Below are positions 13,301 through 25,063 of a stretch of DNA of 64,000 nucleotides, in pieces. Within the stretch, counting starts at the first letter, position 1; each line of letters opens with the position of its first letter. The notes under the pieces are model-generated. The model was not told the origin of the DNA and did not search any database. It saw nothing but the letters and a program-made list of their open reading frames with translations. The position numbers and the translations under genes are program-made. Origin of the DNA: Promerops cafer (Eukaryota; Chordata; Aves; Passeriformes; Nectariniidae); contig VZSE01013368.1 in the NCBI GenBank assembly GCA_013398275.1, positions 1,797,082 to 1,861,081 on the forward strand, read 5' to 3'.

Positions 13301-16300
13301 TGACTCATCTTAGAGGCTAGAGACAATGAAAAAAACCATATGCAACTCATTCCTACTGTTTCTGTGGAAATGAATGGAATTGTTTCTATGAAAAGAGGAA
13401 ATGCTGATAAAAATTTCCTTTTTCAAAGAAGAATAAATCACTTGTTTAATGAAGGATTTTCCATGTTAAATTACTGTTCATGCCATATAGTACTCTACTT
13501 GATAGCTAAGATACCAAAATGCTAAAATTATTTTGTGTTGTTAAATGGATGGAAGCTGTTAAGCCATAATGACAAGACTGGTTTAAGCAACTGGTACTTT
13601 AGTAAAATGAGAATATTTTGGAGTAGAGTAGTCTGCAGCCAAGATTAGATCATACTATTTCCTCCTTTGTCACCAAAGAGCTGATAAATGTGTTAGTTTT
13701 GAATGACTTCAATGAAGCAGTGAAGCTTCTATTTAATTTCTGTAATCATAACCAGCAATAGTGGTTCAGTCTTGCTGAAGGTTTTCTGAAGGGAAGCAGA
13801 ATTTACTTATAACCTTAATGCAACTTTAAAGCTGCACTTCACTGTCACAATTTTCTTCCCCTGAAAAATAATTGGTAAGGTGTCCTGAAGGCTGTGGTGC
13901 ATTTTGGCCCCTCCTAAAATTATTTTGTTGGTGTGAACTTTCCAACAATTATCTCCCAACTTACATTTCAAAACACAAAGCTGATTTTTCTGTACTTTTA
14001 ACATCCTGACTTGTTTAGTCAGAGTATATGATCACAGGAGAGGGGTTTTGTTGTGTTTTTGTTGTTTTTGTTATTGTTTTTTTTTTAATTTTATCTTCCT
14101 AAAGGTTGTAGTTGAGTGATGTCCTGAACTTGGTATAACTATAAAATATTTCTGTTGTTGTAATGCTGAAAATTTGAAAAGACCAAAATTATATCTATCG
14201 TGAAGTTGGTGACTTTTTCTACACTTTGGGAAACTTTCCTCCTCTTTCAAGGAGGAGGAAAAGAAAATGCTTTTTTAGTCTTAACCTGTCTTTTTTATAC
14301 ATCTTGCATGGTAAACAAGTAAGTCTTTGTGTTTTTTAAAACTTTTTTTGCCGTATTTGATAACATGCTCAGCAGCAGTATCCTCTTTGTGCTTTTAGAT
14401 GCATCTGGGTTAAGGTTGCCTAGTTTATTTTAGCTACATACTCTTAAAAGGAGCAGCAAAAGGAACCCTCTAGGGCTTTTTCAAACAATCTAAAAACCTG
14501 TACTTGATACAGCTCCTGAAATCCCATTCCTAATGTGACCATGGGTCAGAAAACTCTGAGCCTTGGAAACTTGAGTGGCTTCTGTAATTGAAGTCAGTGC
14601 GGTCAGGAATGTCCCAAACCCCTCAATTCAGGTATTAAAGTAACACCTTATTGTTTACATTAATAATAAAATACTGGATTTCATATATTTATTCTCTGAT
14701 TTCTGAACTTCAGAAAGTAATTTCACTCAGTTTTTCAGGATTGCTCTTTGTTCAGAACTACACTGCTAGGAATATTTATTGAATGTATTTCTTAGATGGG
14801 AATGAAAAACTGTATTTCCTCTGTTGTTTTCAGATGCTGGTACTTTAGTGAGAATGCTGCCTATCATGTCAGCTAAGCTAAATTTGACACTAGAAAACTC
14901 TTTCTCCTTATTTGTCAGGCAATATACGGCATTGGAGAAAATTTAAAACTTACCCTGAATGTGATTGAAGAAGTAGTTGTTAGTTATATTTTGTAACTCT
15001 GAGCAAAAGCATACAGAGAGCAATGTAAATGGAGCTGTTCAGAGAATAATCTGTTCTCTGCAGGAACAAAGACATGCAGGGAATTGTCCAAGAAGAAACT
15101 GCTGATTGAAGTGTTGGCTGATAATCACTTTTGTGTATGCTTAAATTATGCCACTAAAACCCTTTTCTGTTCAAAACCATCTGCAGGGATTGTATATTTG
15201 TAAACAAATACAGATTAAGATAATTTATTAATTCTTTGTCTGCCATCCACTCAATATTTCTACTAGAAGTATCCACTTCTAAGCTCCCAACCATGTTAAC
15301 CTCTGAGCACTGAGACAACATTTTAATTGGCTTACAAGTATGATGTGGCTTTTATCCTTATATAAAGTGTGAATGTTTTGAAATCTCATTCATGCTAGGG
15401 AATACAGTACCCACATGCTTTCAGGATTAAGTACGGTGTGTTAACTTCACTGAATGCAGATGTGCAGGGAGTCCTGTAAATTAGGCACACTCCTTGTTCC
15501 AGCCAGCGTGGACAAAAGCTTCCACAGGGAGAGGACAAGAAGCTGGTGTGAAAAGTTATTCAGGTTATCTGTGCCAGCTCTTTGCAGCAGAGAACATGCT
15601 TAGTGCTCCCAAGTGAACAGCCAGGCTTTAGAATCGCAGAGGCAGTCAGTAGTCTGGGCTTAGCAATTAGCCCAGGAAAGTAAAGCTGTATTTTATGTGG
15701 AAATAGAGATGAAAGGTTGGTTAATTGAACTTCTCCTAAGTGCCAAACATAGAGCAGCACAGAGAGGCATCCTGTCAATACATGTTTAACACCATCAGAG
15801 AAAGAAAGTAGAGAACATCCTTGCTACCAATTACCTGTTAAGCTGGAGCACTGCATCTACCAAATCTGTCTAGGTCTCTATGAGTTAGAGCATCACACCT
15901 GAGTGGTTTTATTAGATCTGTGTCTGGAGTTGAAAAGATTAGCTGCTTTACATATGAGCTAGAAAAAAATGGCTGCAGGAAAAAAAAAAAAGTCTTAGTA
16001 AGGTTTTTGTCTGTGTCCTTTTCTTTCTTAAATGGAATCACTTTTCTCTGCTTTCTTTTCCTTTCAGTCTAGGCTCATTATATAGCTTTTATTTCCTAAT
16101 CCTCAGTGTTATCAGAAACTTTTTTGGTAGATGTATTTAAATATACTTGTATGTCTAACAGATTTTTGTAATAAAGCCTGACCTAAAGCCATAAATATCC
16201 CACTAATATTTTTCATATGAAAATAAGAATCTTATCATGATATGTATATAATATGTGTGTAAATAATCTGGATGACGTTGATAGTCAGGAGGCGTATATA

Positions 16301-18580
16301 TATTAAAATAAGGGTCTATAGTGCTGCATGAGCCCTGCCCACACAGGATCCCTATTCTCTGTATGCTCACACCCATTCCCCACCTCAGAGCATGAGACTC
16401 TGCACTGGAGAGGTAAAGACAGTTCCTGCAAATGACCCACTGGAGGTGGGGAAGCCCCTCCAAGAGCCTCCAGTTCAAGAGCTTTGTTGTTCCAGTTCAC
16501 AGAGCTTGAACAGAAAATGATAAAATTGACAGAAATGGCATCTCCCAAGGTCTGTTGGGATGAAAAGTGCTGAGATGAGACAGGGTTGGAAGGAAAAGCT
16601 CTGACTTTGCTGGTGTATCCCCAACCTAAGGTAGCAGAACTTGGTAATGAAGAGCCTGTGGCTTATTGAACTGTGAATCCATCTGTAGTGAAGTGTCACA
16701 GGAGAGTTGATGTCACTTGCCTGCAAGCTTTGAGCAGCAGGAATTCTGTTTCATCCCTTCCTGGGATCTCTGAAAAATGAAAATTCAATTCATTACAAGC
16801 TGCTGGTTCCAATATATGTAGAAGATTCAGAGCACGTTGCAGTAATAACTCTACAAAAATAATCAGAAACTTGTGATTATATGCACATGAAATTAGGTCT
16901 TTTTTTGTTACTCTTTTGCTACAAACCAAAAGACTGCTCTGAAAAATACTTTGTTTTGAGTTAAGATTACATTGTAATTTTATGTTCTCATTTTGACATT
17001 TCATTTCATGCTTCCTATTTTTTTAATATTTGAAAGTCTTTGTGATTTCTTACCCATACTTTCCTTAGTATGTATTATAGTCCACAAATTCATACAAGCA
17101 ATTGAAAACTCTCTGTATGACTGAGGATATATTTACTTGAAGTTGCAATGCTAATGTACCCTAAGCAAGAAAAAGCACAAGTCATACCCTTCAGATTCCT
17201 AGCTCTGTACTTGATTACTTAGGTTGTTAGTGGTACTTTGAAAAAAAAAAAAAAAAAAGAAAAAATCAATGGCATTAAAAAAGTTTGCTCAGGATGCAAG
17301 CAAACAGTTGCAGCGAGTTCTACAAAGCAAATTTTGGTACTGCCAATATTTGTCAGTCTCTCATCTCTTAAATCCTGCTGTTTATTGTTAAAATAAAAAT
17401 AGGTGGGGGGTATTTTTACCCCATGAAGCAGATATGACTGTTGGCATTGTGCAGCAGTGACACAGGATACTGAGTGTTCACAGGCTATGGATCCACTTCT
17501 TCCATGTGGGGAATCAGTTAGGTGTTAGATACTCTGTGGTATCTATATGTCATTTGTATTTTACCTGGAGAGCACTATGACACGTGCATCCTCTCAATGA
17601 AATATCGTGTCTGGAATTCAGCTCATGCACTGCACCACCTATCTGGGTTCCAGTGGGCAAACAGCAAACTGCTGAATCTATCACCAATTCTTACATTGCA
17701 GGGGCCACCTTCACAGGTAATACATGTGCTTTGCATGTAGGGATAGCAAATCAGTGCACCTGCAATGACTACTGACATCTTCAGGCCTCTTTCTGGGGTT
17801 TCTACCAGAGGATTTGCAATCTTTCAGTTTGCAGTGCCTCTGTAAATTAACTAATCTCTCTGTTTTGTCATCCATCTTGCTTGGGAGCCATAAACATCAT
17901 ATTCTTCTTCTCTGATAGATAAATACTCTGATTTTAAGTGCTTGCATTCATTTTTCGATATGCACATATCGTTCACAACAGTGTCCTCACCAGACATCCG
18001 TGTTGAAACTCATACTCTAAACATTTTTGGCAAAGCAACATCTCCAGAAACGAGTTCAGTAAAAAGTTCTTTTCCCAAATTAACCACTGTATTTTGAAGG
18101 TGTAGGTGGTTCAAGGGGATCACTTAACACAATGTTCGTGCTTTCTCCTGTCTGTATTATCAGTGTGGGAATACTGTCTCCATCCTCTCCTGCTTGCCTG
18201 TGTATTTTGTATTTCTCAAGATCTCTTTTAATACAGCAGATCCTCTGTGAAATACTGTCTGAAAGCTACTGGAAAGATCACCAGTGGAATGAGTAGATGT
18301 TAGCTTTATCAGACATCCACCTGACTTTCAAGAGAGAAAATAGCAATAGTGTGGTTGGTGGCTGTGAAACTGGTGCCAGACCAAGTTGTTTTGGTTTGGG
18401 ACAGTGTTTTACTCTATGGGCTATATGAGTAAGGAGGCAAGTCTGCAGTGCTGTCATCAAACTCCATTTCCCCTTACATTGCACCTCATCCCATAAAGTA
18501 CAACAGCTACTGCATAACTGCATATAATGGGTTATATTTAATGTTCTGTGACAGGGGTATTGAGTGGTGTGAAAGGTACC
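10331..18580. other. AT-rich noncoding DNA, no gene seen
   Basis: Nothing here is recognisable as an exon, RNA gene or named repeat. The stretch contains an interrupted A-run at 17241-17265 (18 A, one G, then 6 A), short poly(T) runs near 12.6 and 14.08 kb, and an imperfect stem around 14238-14265 built on TTTCCTCCT and AGGAGGAAA. Open frames of 60-102 codons at 15.8-17.0 kb, mostly on the minus strand, have no recognisable domains. Confidence 0.55.
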
Positions 18581-18712
18581 TCCAGATTAGCTCACCTGGT
18601 TAGAGCACGGTGCTAATAACACCACAGTTGTGGGGTAGATGCCTGTATGGGCCACTTAGGAGCTGGTCTTAATGATCCTTATGGGTCCCTTCAAATTCAG
18701 AATATTCTGTGA
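18581..18712 (+). mobile_element. tRNA-Ile-derived SINE with CR1-like tail (TguSINE1 type)
   Basis: Positions 18581-18654 align end to end, over 74 nt, with a vertebrate isoleucine tRNA. A degenerate A box (TAGCTCACCTGG) is at 18588-18599, anticodon AAT at 18615-18617, a degraded B box (GGGTAGATGCC) at 18633-18643, and the closing GGGCCA matches the acceptor stem. Positions 18655-18712 match the sense 3' end of avian CR1 (GATCCTTATGGGTCCCTTC and then ATTCTGTG). A tRNA head fused to a CR1 tail is the architecture of the passerine SINE family TguSINE1, moved by CR1 reverse transcriptase. The head is mutated at paired positions, so this is not a functional tRNA gene. As is usual for CR1-driven insertions, I see no target-site duplication. 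This is the best taxonomic marker in the window. Confidence 0.88.
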
Positions 18713-21700
18713 TCTCTCCCTTTTTTCTTTGTGCAAACTCAGTTTTTCCCAAATCAATGTACAAGGACTAGGTAGCAATTGCACCTACTTTACTGCACCT
18801 TATGTTATTAAGACTTCTACTTATCAGTGTGAAGATCCCCAGTCAGAGGATGACTTCAACACTGTGCTTTAGTTGATTGGGGTGAAGTGAGAGGGAGTTG
18901 TGTGAAGAAACATACTCCCATTCCAGTTTAACTTTAATTTCAGATAATGTCAAACAGCCAGTGCTTTTGTGTTAGGTTTGATTTACTTGGTTTGTTCATT
19001 ATCAATGAAGTGTTACTCTCTGTTCTGTGCCTGGGAGGAGATGCAAAGGGGATTGAAGTAATTTCCTGCATACAAACTTTTCTCTTAAATGACTTTTTTT
19101 TTTTTTTCCCCCATTATGTGTAGGAGGCACTGGTTTGACATCAAATATATTCAGCTTACAATGATGTGTGGTTTCTATGTACAGACTGCTCCAGTGGGCC
19201 CTATTTGTGTGTAATGTCGTCACAAATTATTTCAACTGAGTGTGGCTCCAGTCTCAGTCTGTGCCAAATGAGTGTGTAGATAAATTTCCAAAGATAATAT
19301 TAGATAGATTTTATACCAGCCATGATTTTATGTCAGTTTTGGTCACTGAAATCTGTGTTGAAGTGAATGATAATTTTCAGTATTTATGTTGGAAAAGGCT
19401 TACCTAAATAAAATGTATTCTGAAATGACTGTGTAGCTTTTCTCTGCTGTCTGAGTGCTACGGACTGGTTGTGTTATCTTTTTAAGAAACTGTTCTGTGT
19501 TCTTGCCTGTGGAGCTCTGGCTGAGGATGTATTCTTATGGAGAAGGCTGAGTTGACTTCTTTATTGCTTTGTTTCCTTCTCGTAGTGATGCTTGTAGAAT
19601 AACATTTTTTATTATCAGTAGTTGTGGGTTTAAACATTAAATTATAGGGATTTTGCTGAGAGGCTGGTAAATACCTAAGGTAGTAATAAGATACATGGGC
19701 TTGTAGGTGTGCACTGTTGTCAAGACAGGCAGTGAATGCCTGTATAGACTGTTCGAAAGGAAGTAACTGGTTGTGTTGTGGTTTGCTATATTTTTTTACC
19801 TTGAGGGAGAAAACACTTCCTAAGTGGATGCTTTCCTTCAAAATGAAGCTGTTAGATTGATATGAAGACATTTGTATTTCATATGACATTTCATAAATAC
19901 TGAAAATCTGAAAAGGTCCTCTCTATGATCAGCTAATGGAAATGACTGAAAACAGCAAATACCTCTTCCTTCCTGATTGCTCTACTCTACTGAAGCTGGC
20001 CCCTGAGCTTCTAGAATAAAGCAGTCCGTGTACTCAAAATATAAAGTACTATTTCTGTGCCTCATCTCTGTAAAGTTAAAGTGGAAATGAGACTTTTTGT
20101 AGGTTGGAGTTTTTTAATTACTTCATTGTGTTAATTATAGGGACAGACCAATGTTTGCTTCAAAGAATACACATCAAGATAAGAAGTGTCTTTATTCTGT
20201 GATCATACTGTTGTTTGTTTAGCTGAATGTCTACTCTACACCAGGAAGCTCACAAAATTAATTTACTTTTCCTATTATGACCTACTGTGCAAGGTTGTGC
20301 AATATTGTCAAGTGGCTTGTGTACCATTTTTATTCATCCAGGCTAATCCCTTACACTGTATAATAATAAAATCAAAAGTTTTCACTGTGGGAGACCACAG
20401 TCTATATGGCAGTTTTGAAATGGTACCTCACTGAAAAAAAATAAAACTTAAGACATGGTGATATAATGAAAAACATGATTGACAGTGAGGTGAACAATTA
20501 GAGAGCTGGAATGTGACCAAACACTTCCTATGTGTTCTGGATGAAACCCAAGGCAGAGAGATCCAGCACAAACCTTTGACTCACATATGGCTTTCCATCC
20601 CAGGAACTTGCCTGGAAATGTTCTTCCCACTTGAACATGCACAAGTACCACTCTCCTCTTGCTCAGGAATGAAGGCAAATTCAATCTAAAGAGTCCTGAA
20701 TGGTGACAGATGCTGTTAGAAGGCAGGCTGATTGCATATAACAGAAGAATGTGAAGATGTCATTTGTTAACAATGAGTTTATTTCTCCTTTTTATGTTTG
20801 GAACCATTTGCAAGAAGTGAAAGCAGGTTAACATGATAAACACTTGTTTTGGCCTATCCAAAAGCCAGTCCAAAAGCCCTGGTTAGTTCTCACACCATCT
20901 GCAGACGTGTTTGTCCTTTTCTATGAGAACTGGAAATAGTCTGTGGGTCTACTACTGTGGCTCTGTCCTCTGTGACCATGATGACTGTAAATGCAATTCA
21001 GGAGGTTGCACAACTGTAAAAAACCCTGTTGACTCAATATATGTCTCTAGGAAAAGCCATTACTTTCTGTTGGTTTATTATCAGTCAATACATGCTGCTA
21101 GTGGAAAAAAAGATTATATTTCTAGTAGTTAAAAAGCAACTGTATTCCCTTAAAGACTACCTTGTCATTAAATTTGAAATACCCCTATCTAATCATAAGT
21201 GTGTGTTTTGTGCTGAGAGCAGTGGGAATCTGGGATAGGATGCTCCCAGGTCACTGCTCAAGGACCTGTCTTACAGCTAAGCTAGGTGCACAACACAGTT
21301 CTCACAAAAGATGAAGCTCCAACTTCCCTGAGAGCTGTTCTTCCCTAGAGCAATTGCCAGGGGTATCAAACAGTTGGTCTGCAATAAACTCTGCTTCTGA
21401 ATGTCAAGCTATTTAAACACTATATAATCATCATTTGGGAGATAAAAAACTTTCTTTTGTAAGCGCTGATTGTGACATGTTAATTTTGAAAGTAATAATA
21501 ACCACGGGGTGAGTGTGTAAATTATCACTTTGCAGACACAGTTTTTGCATTAAGACGATTGTTCAAAGCCAAAATAGTAGATGAATTAGCAGATATGTAA
21601 GCCTTCAGTTAAATGCTGCATGGTTCTATTTTTCGTTTAAGGAAATATGCTTTTAGTGCTTGTAGCTCCAGAGAATATTCAGCTTTATATTGTTAGGGTT

Positions 21701-21862
21701 TTTTTTTTTTTTTAATCTTACTAATAAAGGAGTTTGGTTTGTTTAACACATTCTCGGGAGCCTGTGCTCCAAACTTTGCCCTCCAGTTGGGATTACAGTA
21801 TCAGTAATTGCTGCCTCATGTTAACATTTAGTTAAAGCTGCTGATTTAACATTTAAAAATTC
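18713..21862. other. Noncoding DNA, no gene seen
   Basis: No recognised element. Contains a run of 14 T at 19094-19107 and a run of 15 T at 21699-21713. A minus-strand open frame of 135 codons at 19482-19889 is the longest in this stretch but has no signal peptide, membrane segment or motif I recognise, and I take it as chance. A 10-bp direct repeat, TTAACATTTA, occurs at 21821-21830 and 21846-21855, just before the hairpin listed next. Confidence 0.55.
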
Positions 21863-21902
21863 TGAGGTTAATGGATCTGTATTCTCAGATCCATTAACCT
21901 CA
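21863..21902. repeat. Perfect 17-bp inverted repeat (hairpin), 6-nt loop
   Basis: The left arm TGAGGTTAATGGATCTG at 21863-21879 is exactly complementary to the right arm at 21886-21902, with the loop TATTCT between them. There is no mismatch in the stem. The last base of the right arm is also the first base of an AATAAA hexamer at 21902-21907. The arms are too short for a standard microRNA precursor, and no flanking homology suggests a transposon end. A perfect stem implies either a recent origin, for example template switching during replication, or selection. The structure is certain; its role is unknown. Confidence 0.92.
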
Positions 21903-21907
21903 ATAAA

Positions 21908-24900
21908 AACAAATAGGACCTTTAGTGAACTAAAATAAGTGCAGATCAAGGATACACTTTCACTAATACTTACTGATAGCATTTAGATTGTACTGTTAAA
22001 ATGTCAGGGCATAAAAAGGGCTAGTAATGTACTAATATTCAAGGTGAATTTCAGTGTTTTAGTCTCTTATGTGACCCAAGATAGGATAGTTTAAGATTAA
22101 GCAAGTTCATTGTTCTAATTGCAGGATATTCTGGGTAGTTTGCTCTATAAATGGTATATTATTGGGGCTGAGCTGGGTTTGCATGAGAGTGAATTTGGTT
22201 TAAATGCATATTCATCTAATGAGCACATTTGTCAAATTATTATAGTCTAGTTAAATTACAAACATTTATCTTATTATATAAAAAAATTGACTTCAAGTTT
22301 GCAGCACAGGAGAAAACTGTAGTATTTATGAAATGAATAAATAAAGAATCCAATGTATTTTCTTGGAGGTTCTTTCATTTAGTCCATATATTTAATCTAA
22401 CATTGCCATAAAAAAACATATGGAGATCTAGAAACATGGTTTAGAAAGGAAGGTCTCTTCCCCAGTTCATCTCCTGCATCATAATACAGCAAGTTGGCTT
22501 TTACAGTGGGTGTACACAGAAATAGGAAGTGTAAATCCTGACTGGAATTCAGTGACACAGACATATTTGCTTTTGTGGGAAGGAGTTGATTCTGCAATAA
22601 ACATGTGATTACATCTCTGTTCATCTTTAGGTCTTGTTTATCAAAATTATGTTTTCTGTCAAGGTCTTAAATATGTATTAGATACACTAATACACAGTTC
22701 AGGATGTTGTAAATCACTCAGTGCTAACTCCACACTTGTACTTGAAGAGCAAGAGCATAAAATACCAACAAATGTGTGTTTGTGTCGTGCTATCCTGTGT
22801 ATAGTGAAAGACTGCTTATACCTGTTAATAATAATATATACTACAAAGATATTGTTATTTTAATCGTGCAAAAAGGACAGATGGGAAATGACCCACCAGA
22901 GAACTTTGAGGAGTCTTATATAGGGAGTTTAGAGTTATGTTACACTGAACCCAGAGTAGATGGGACGGTATAAAGGCAATTTAGTTATATGGGCATGCAA
23001 AGTTTAAGTGGATAGTTATTAAAAACCATATTTTCTACATGGCAAACACTTAGAGGAAGAATGTGCAAAGGCACTTAAGTCTTTAGAAGCCAAAGTCCCA
23101 TGGAAAATCCACATTATCAACATTCTTCAGAAGAGTTTTACTGCCTTCATTTGCTGTATCAAATAAGAGTGTGATATATTCTTGCATGGTACACCATAAA
23201 TACAAATGGGCTAGAATATTTTCTCCAGAAAATCAACTTAAAAATGGGAAGAACATTTAAGAGGGCAGTTTGAGTCCAGTTCCAAGAATGTTCTATTTTT
23301 ACTTCTGGTTTCTGCTAATGTTATTAAAGTCTTCAGAGTATTACACAGGCAGAACTGTAATCTAGACTGGGATTCTCTAGAGCTTGCTACAATTCATAGT
23401 AACCCACTATTTATGTTTGTGGTGTCTAATATTAATATTGATTACCCTGTATAAATCACAAACAGGTATGTATTAAAATCTAGTCTCAGTGACAAGTCCA
23501 TAGATACCACAGAATAACAGCTTTCCAAGGTGTGAGTGTAGAACAAACTAGACTGTAATTGTCAAATAAAAGAGGTCTAGCTTAGATCTCTTGCCATAAT
23601 ATGTGTTTTGATAAATAGAGCCCGCCACTATTTAAGAAAAACAGAGAAAAGCCGTTTTTATAGTACCTCTCTATTTGGCAAAATAGACAATGTCAGTTTT
23701 CTGCTGCTGTGATTTCATTTCAACTCGGCTACACATCAAGTAGATTGGATTCTCATGTTGGAAACCAGGATGCATTCCTCTGTGAATTGGAATGAATTAG
23801 GAACACTCTAATGCCCTGTTTTCCTGTCATATTTCTGCCTTTCTAAGAATAGTCTTGTGAGAATTTACTATTACAAATAGGACAACACTTTAAACAAAAT
23901 TTAATGGAGTTTTCCATCTGTTAAATTTTATTAGCAGTAATCTCAAGGGGGTTTTAGCAGTGGAAAAATTTTTGTTATCTCTGAAAAATGGGGTTAAAGC
24001 ATTCTCCAGATTGGCTGATGTGAATGAACCTTAGAAATTTTTTCTTCAATCAATATTAGGTGGCATTAAAATCTTCAACTGTACTCAAATATTTTTGAAA
24101 TGGTGGATTATTATTATTACTATTACTAGTATTACCAGGGTATTCCTGTATTTCTGTTTAGCTGGATATCTATCTCTAAGGTTCTTTTAAAAATCCCATT
24201 CCAAATTCTTAGTTGAGGAGCCATCAGGGGTTCCCAAATCTATTGTTGGAGCTATATTATCCCTAAGAATATTTGAAGCATCTGCTAAGTCTTCACTATC
24301 TTGGAATTAAGCCTTATGAGTACCTCCTTTGCATTTAAATATAATACTTCTTACATATACCTCCTCATCTAATGGTTGGTCATGAAAATACTTTTTGAAA
24401 AGATAGTTATAGAATGCCCATGCTGTGGAATTTTAGCCAGAATGGCAAGCTGTTTAAAGAGAAGGAATGCTTTCTGGCAGGTGGCCTGCAGTGTTTTCTC
24501 CTCGGATCTGTATCTAGGCTGCAGCCAAGTTTATGCTGGTTTATTTTCCAGGAGTCTTTCCTGTGACCTAAATCTGCTAATGACACACAGCAGCAGGGCA
24601 ATGCTCTTACCCTCCTCCTTTGGTACTCTTTTAGTAATGGACTGTGCTGATGAGAAGATCTGTTATTGATTATTGTATATTGGCCCCAGTTCAGCTGAGT
24701 GCTTCTCTGACTTTGAGTGGAAAAGGGTATTAAGTACCATTAGAGTATTGACACAGTCAGACTGAGGTACAGTCTGAGAATCAGAGTGAACTGCTTTATT
24801 TTTTTAATAAATTTGAAAGTGAAAGAAGACAAACATTAGTCTTTCATCTTAAAAAAGGATTAATGACATGAGTGAGTCATTAATTTGGGGATCTCTCTAG

Positions 24901-24990
24901 GTTGCCCTTTGTTACATGTATATAATCTGTGTTAAGAAAGAATGAAGGAATTTTCTTCTGGTGCTGCATTTACATTTGGTGTTATGTGTC
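21908..24990. other. Noncoding DNA with possible enhancer-like patch
   Basis: No exon or repeat family recognised. Positions 22080-22290 carry closely spaced words typical of POU/homeodomain-bound enhancers: GTTTGCATG at 22177-22185, ATGCATATTCAT at 22204-22215, and AT-rich ATTA cores further on. This is a weak regulatory hint. A short ATT/ACT-rich run lies near 24108-24134. The open frames at 22.4-22.6, 22.8-23.0 and 24.4-24.7 kb have no recognisable family. Confidence 0.45.
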
Positions 24991-25063
24991 AATGATTCAC
25001 AAAATGGTTAAGACTTGAAAGGACCACTGAGGTCATCTAGTCCAACCTCCCTGCTCAAACACA
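24991..25063 (-). mobile_element. CR1 LINE 3'-end fragment
   Basis: The + strand reads as the antisense of the avian CR1 3' terminus: a remnant of ATGATTCACAAAATGGTTA, then a purine-rich GACTTGAAAGGACCACTGAGG, then ATCTAGTCCAACCTCCCTGC. These are hallmark words of CR1 in birds. The element therefore lies on the minus strand and is only about 70 bp long. It is heavily 5'-truncated, as most CR1 copies are, and has no coding potential. A run of 17 A at 25133-25149 follows about 70 bp away and is probably independent, because CR1 does not use poly(A) tails. Confidence 0.8.

Noticed and set aside
18581..18654. Functional tRNA-Ile gene
   Set aside because: The head is mutated in stems and in the B box, and it is fused to a CR1 tail, so it is a SINE rather than a tRNA gene.
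19482..19889. Minus-strand open frame of 135 codons
   Set aside because: No recognisable family and amino-acid makeup typical of translated AT-rich DNA.
21863..21902. MicroRNA precursor
   Set aside because: The 17-bp perfect stem with a 6-nt loop is shorter than a usual precursor, and the flanks do not extend the pairing.
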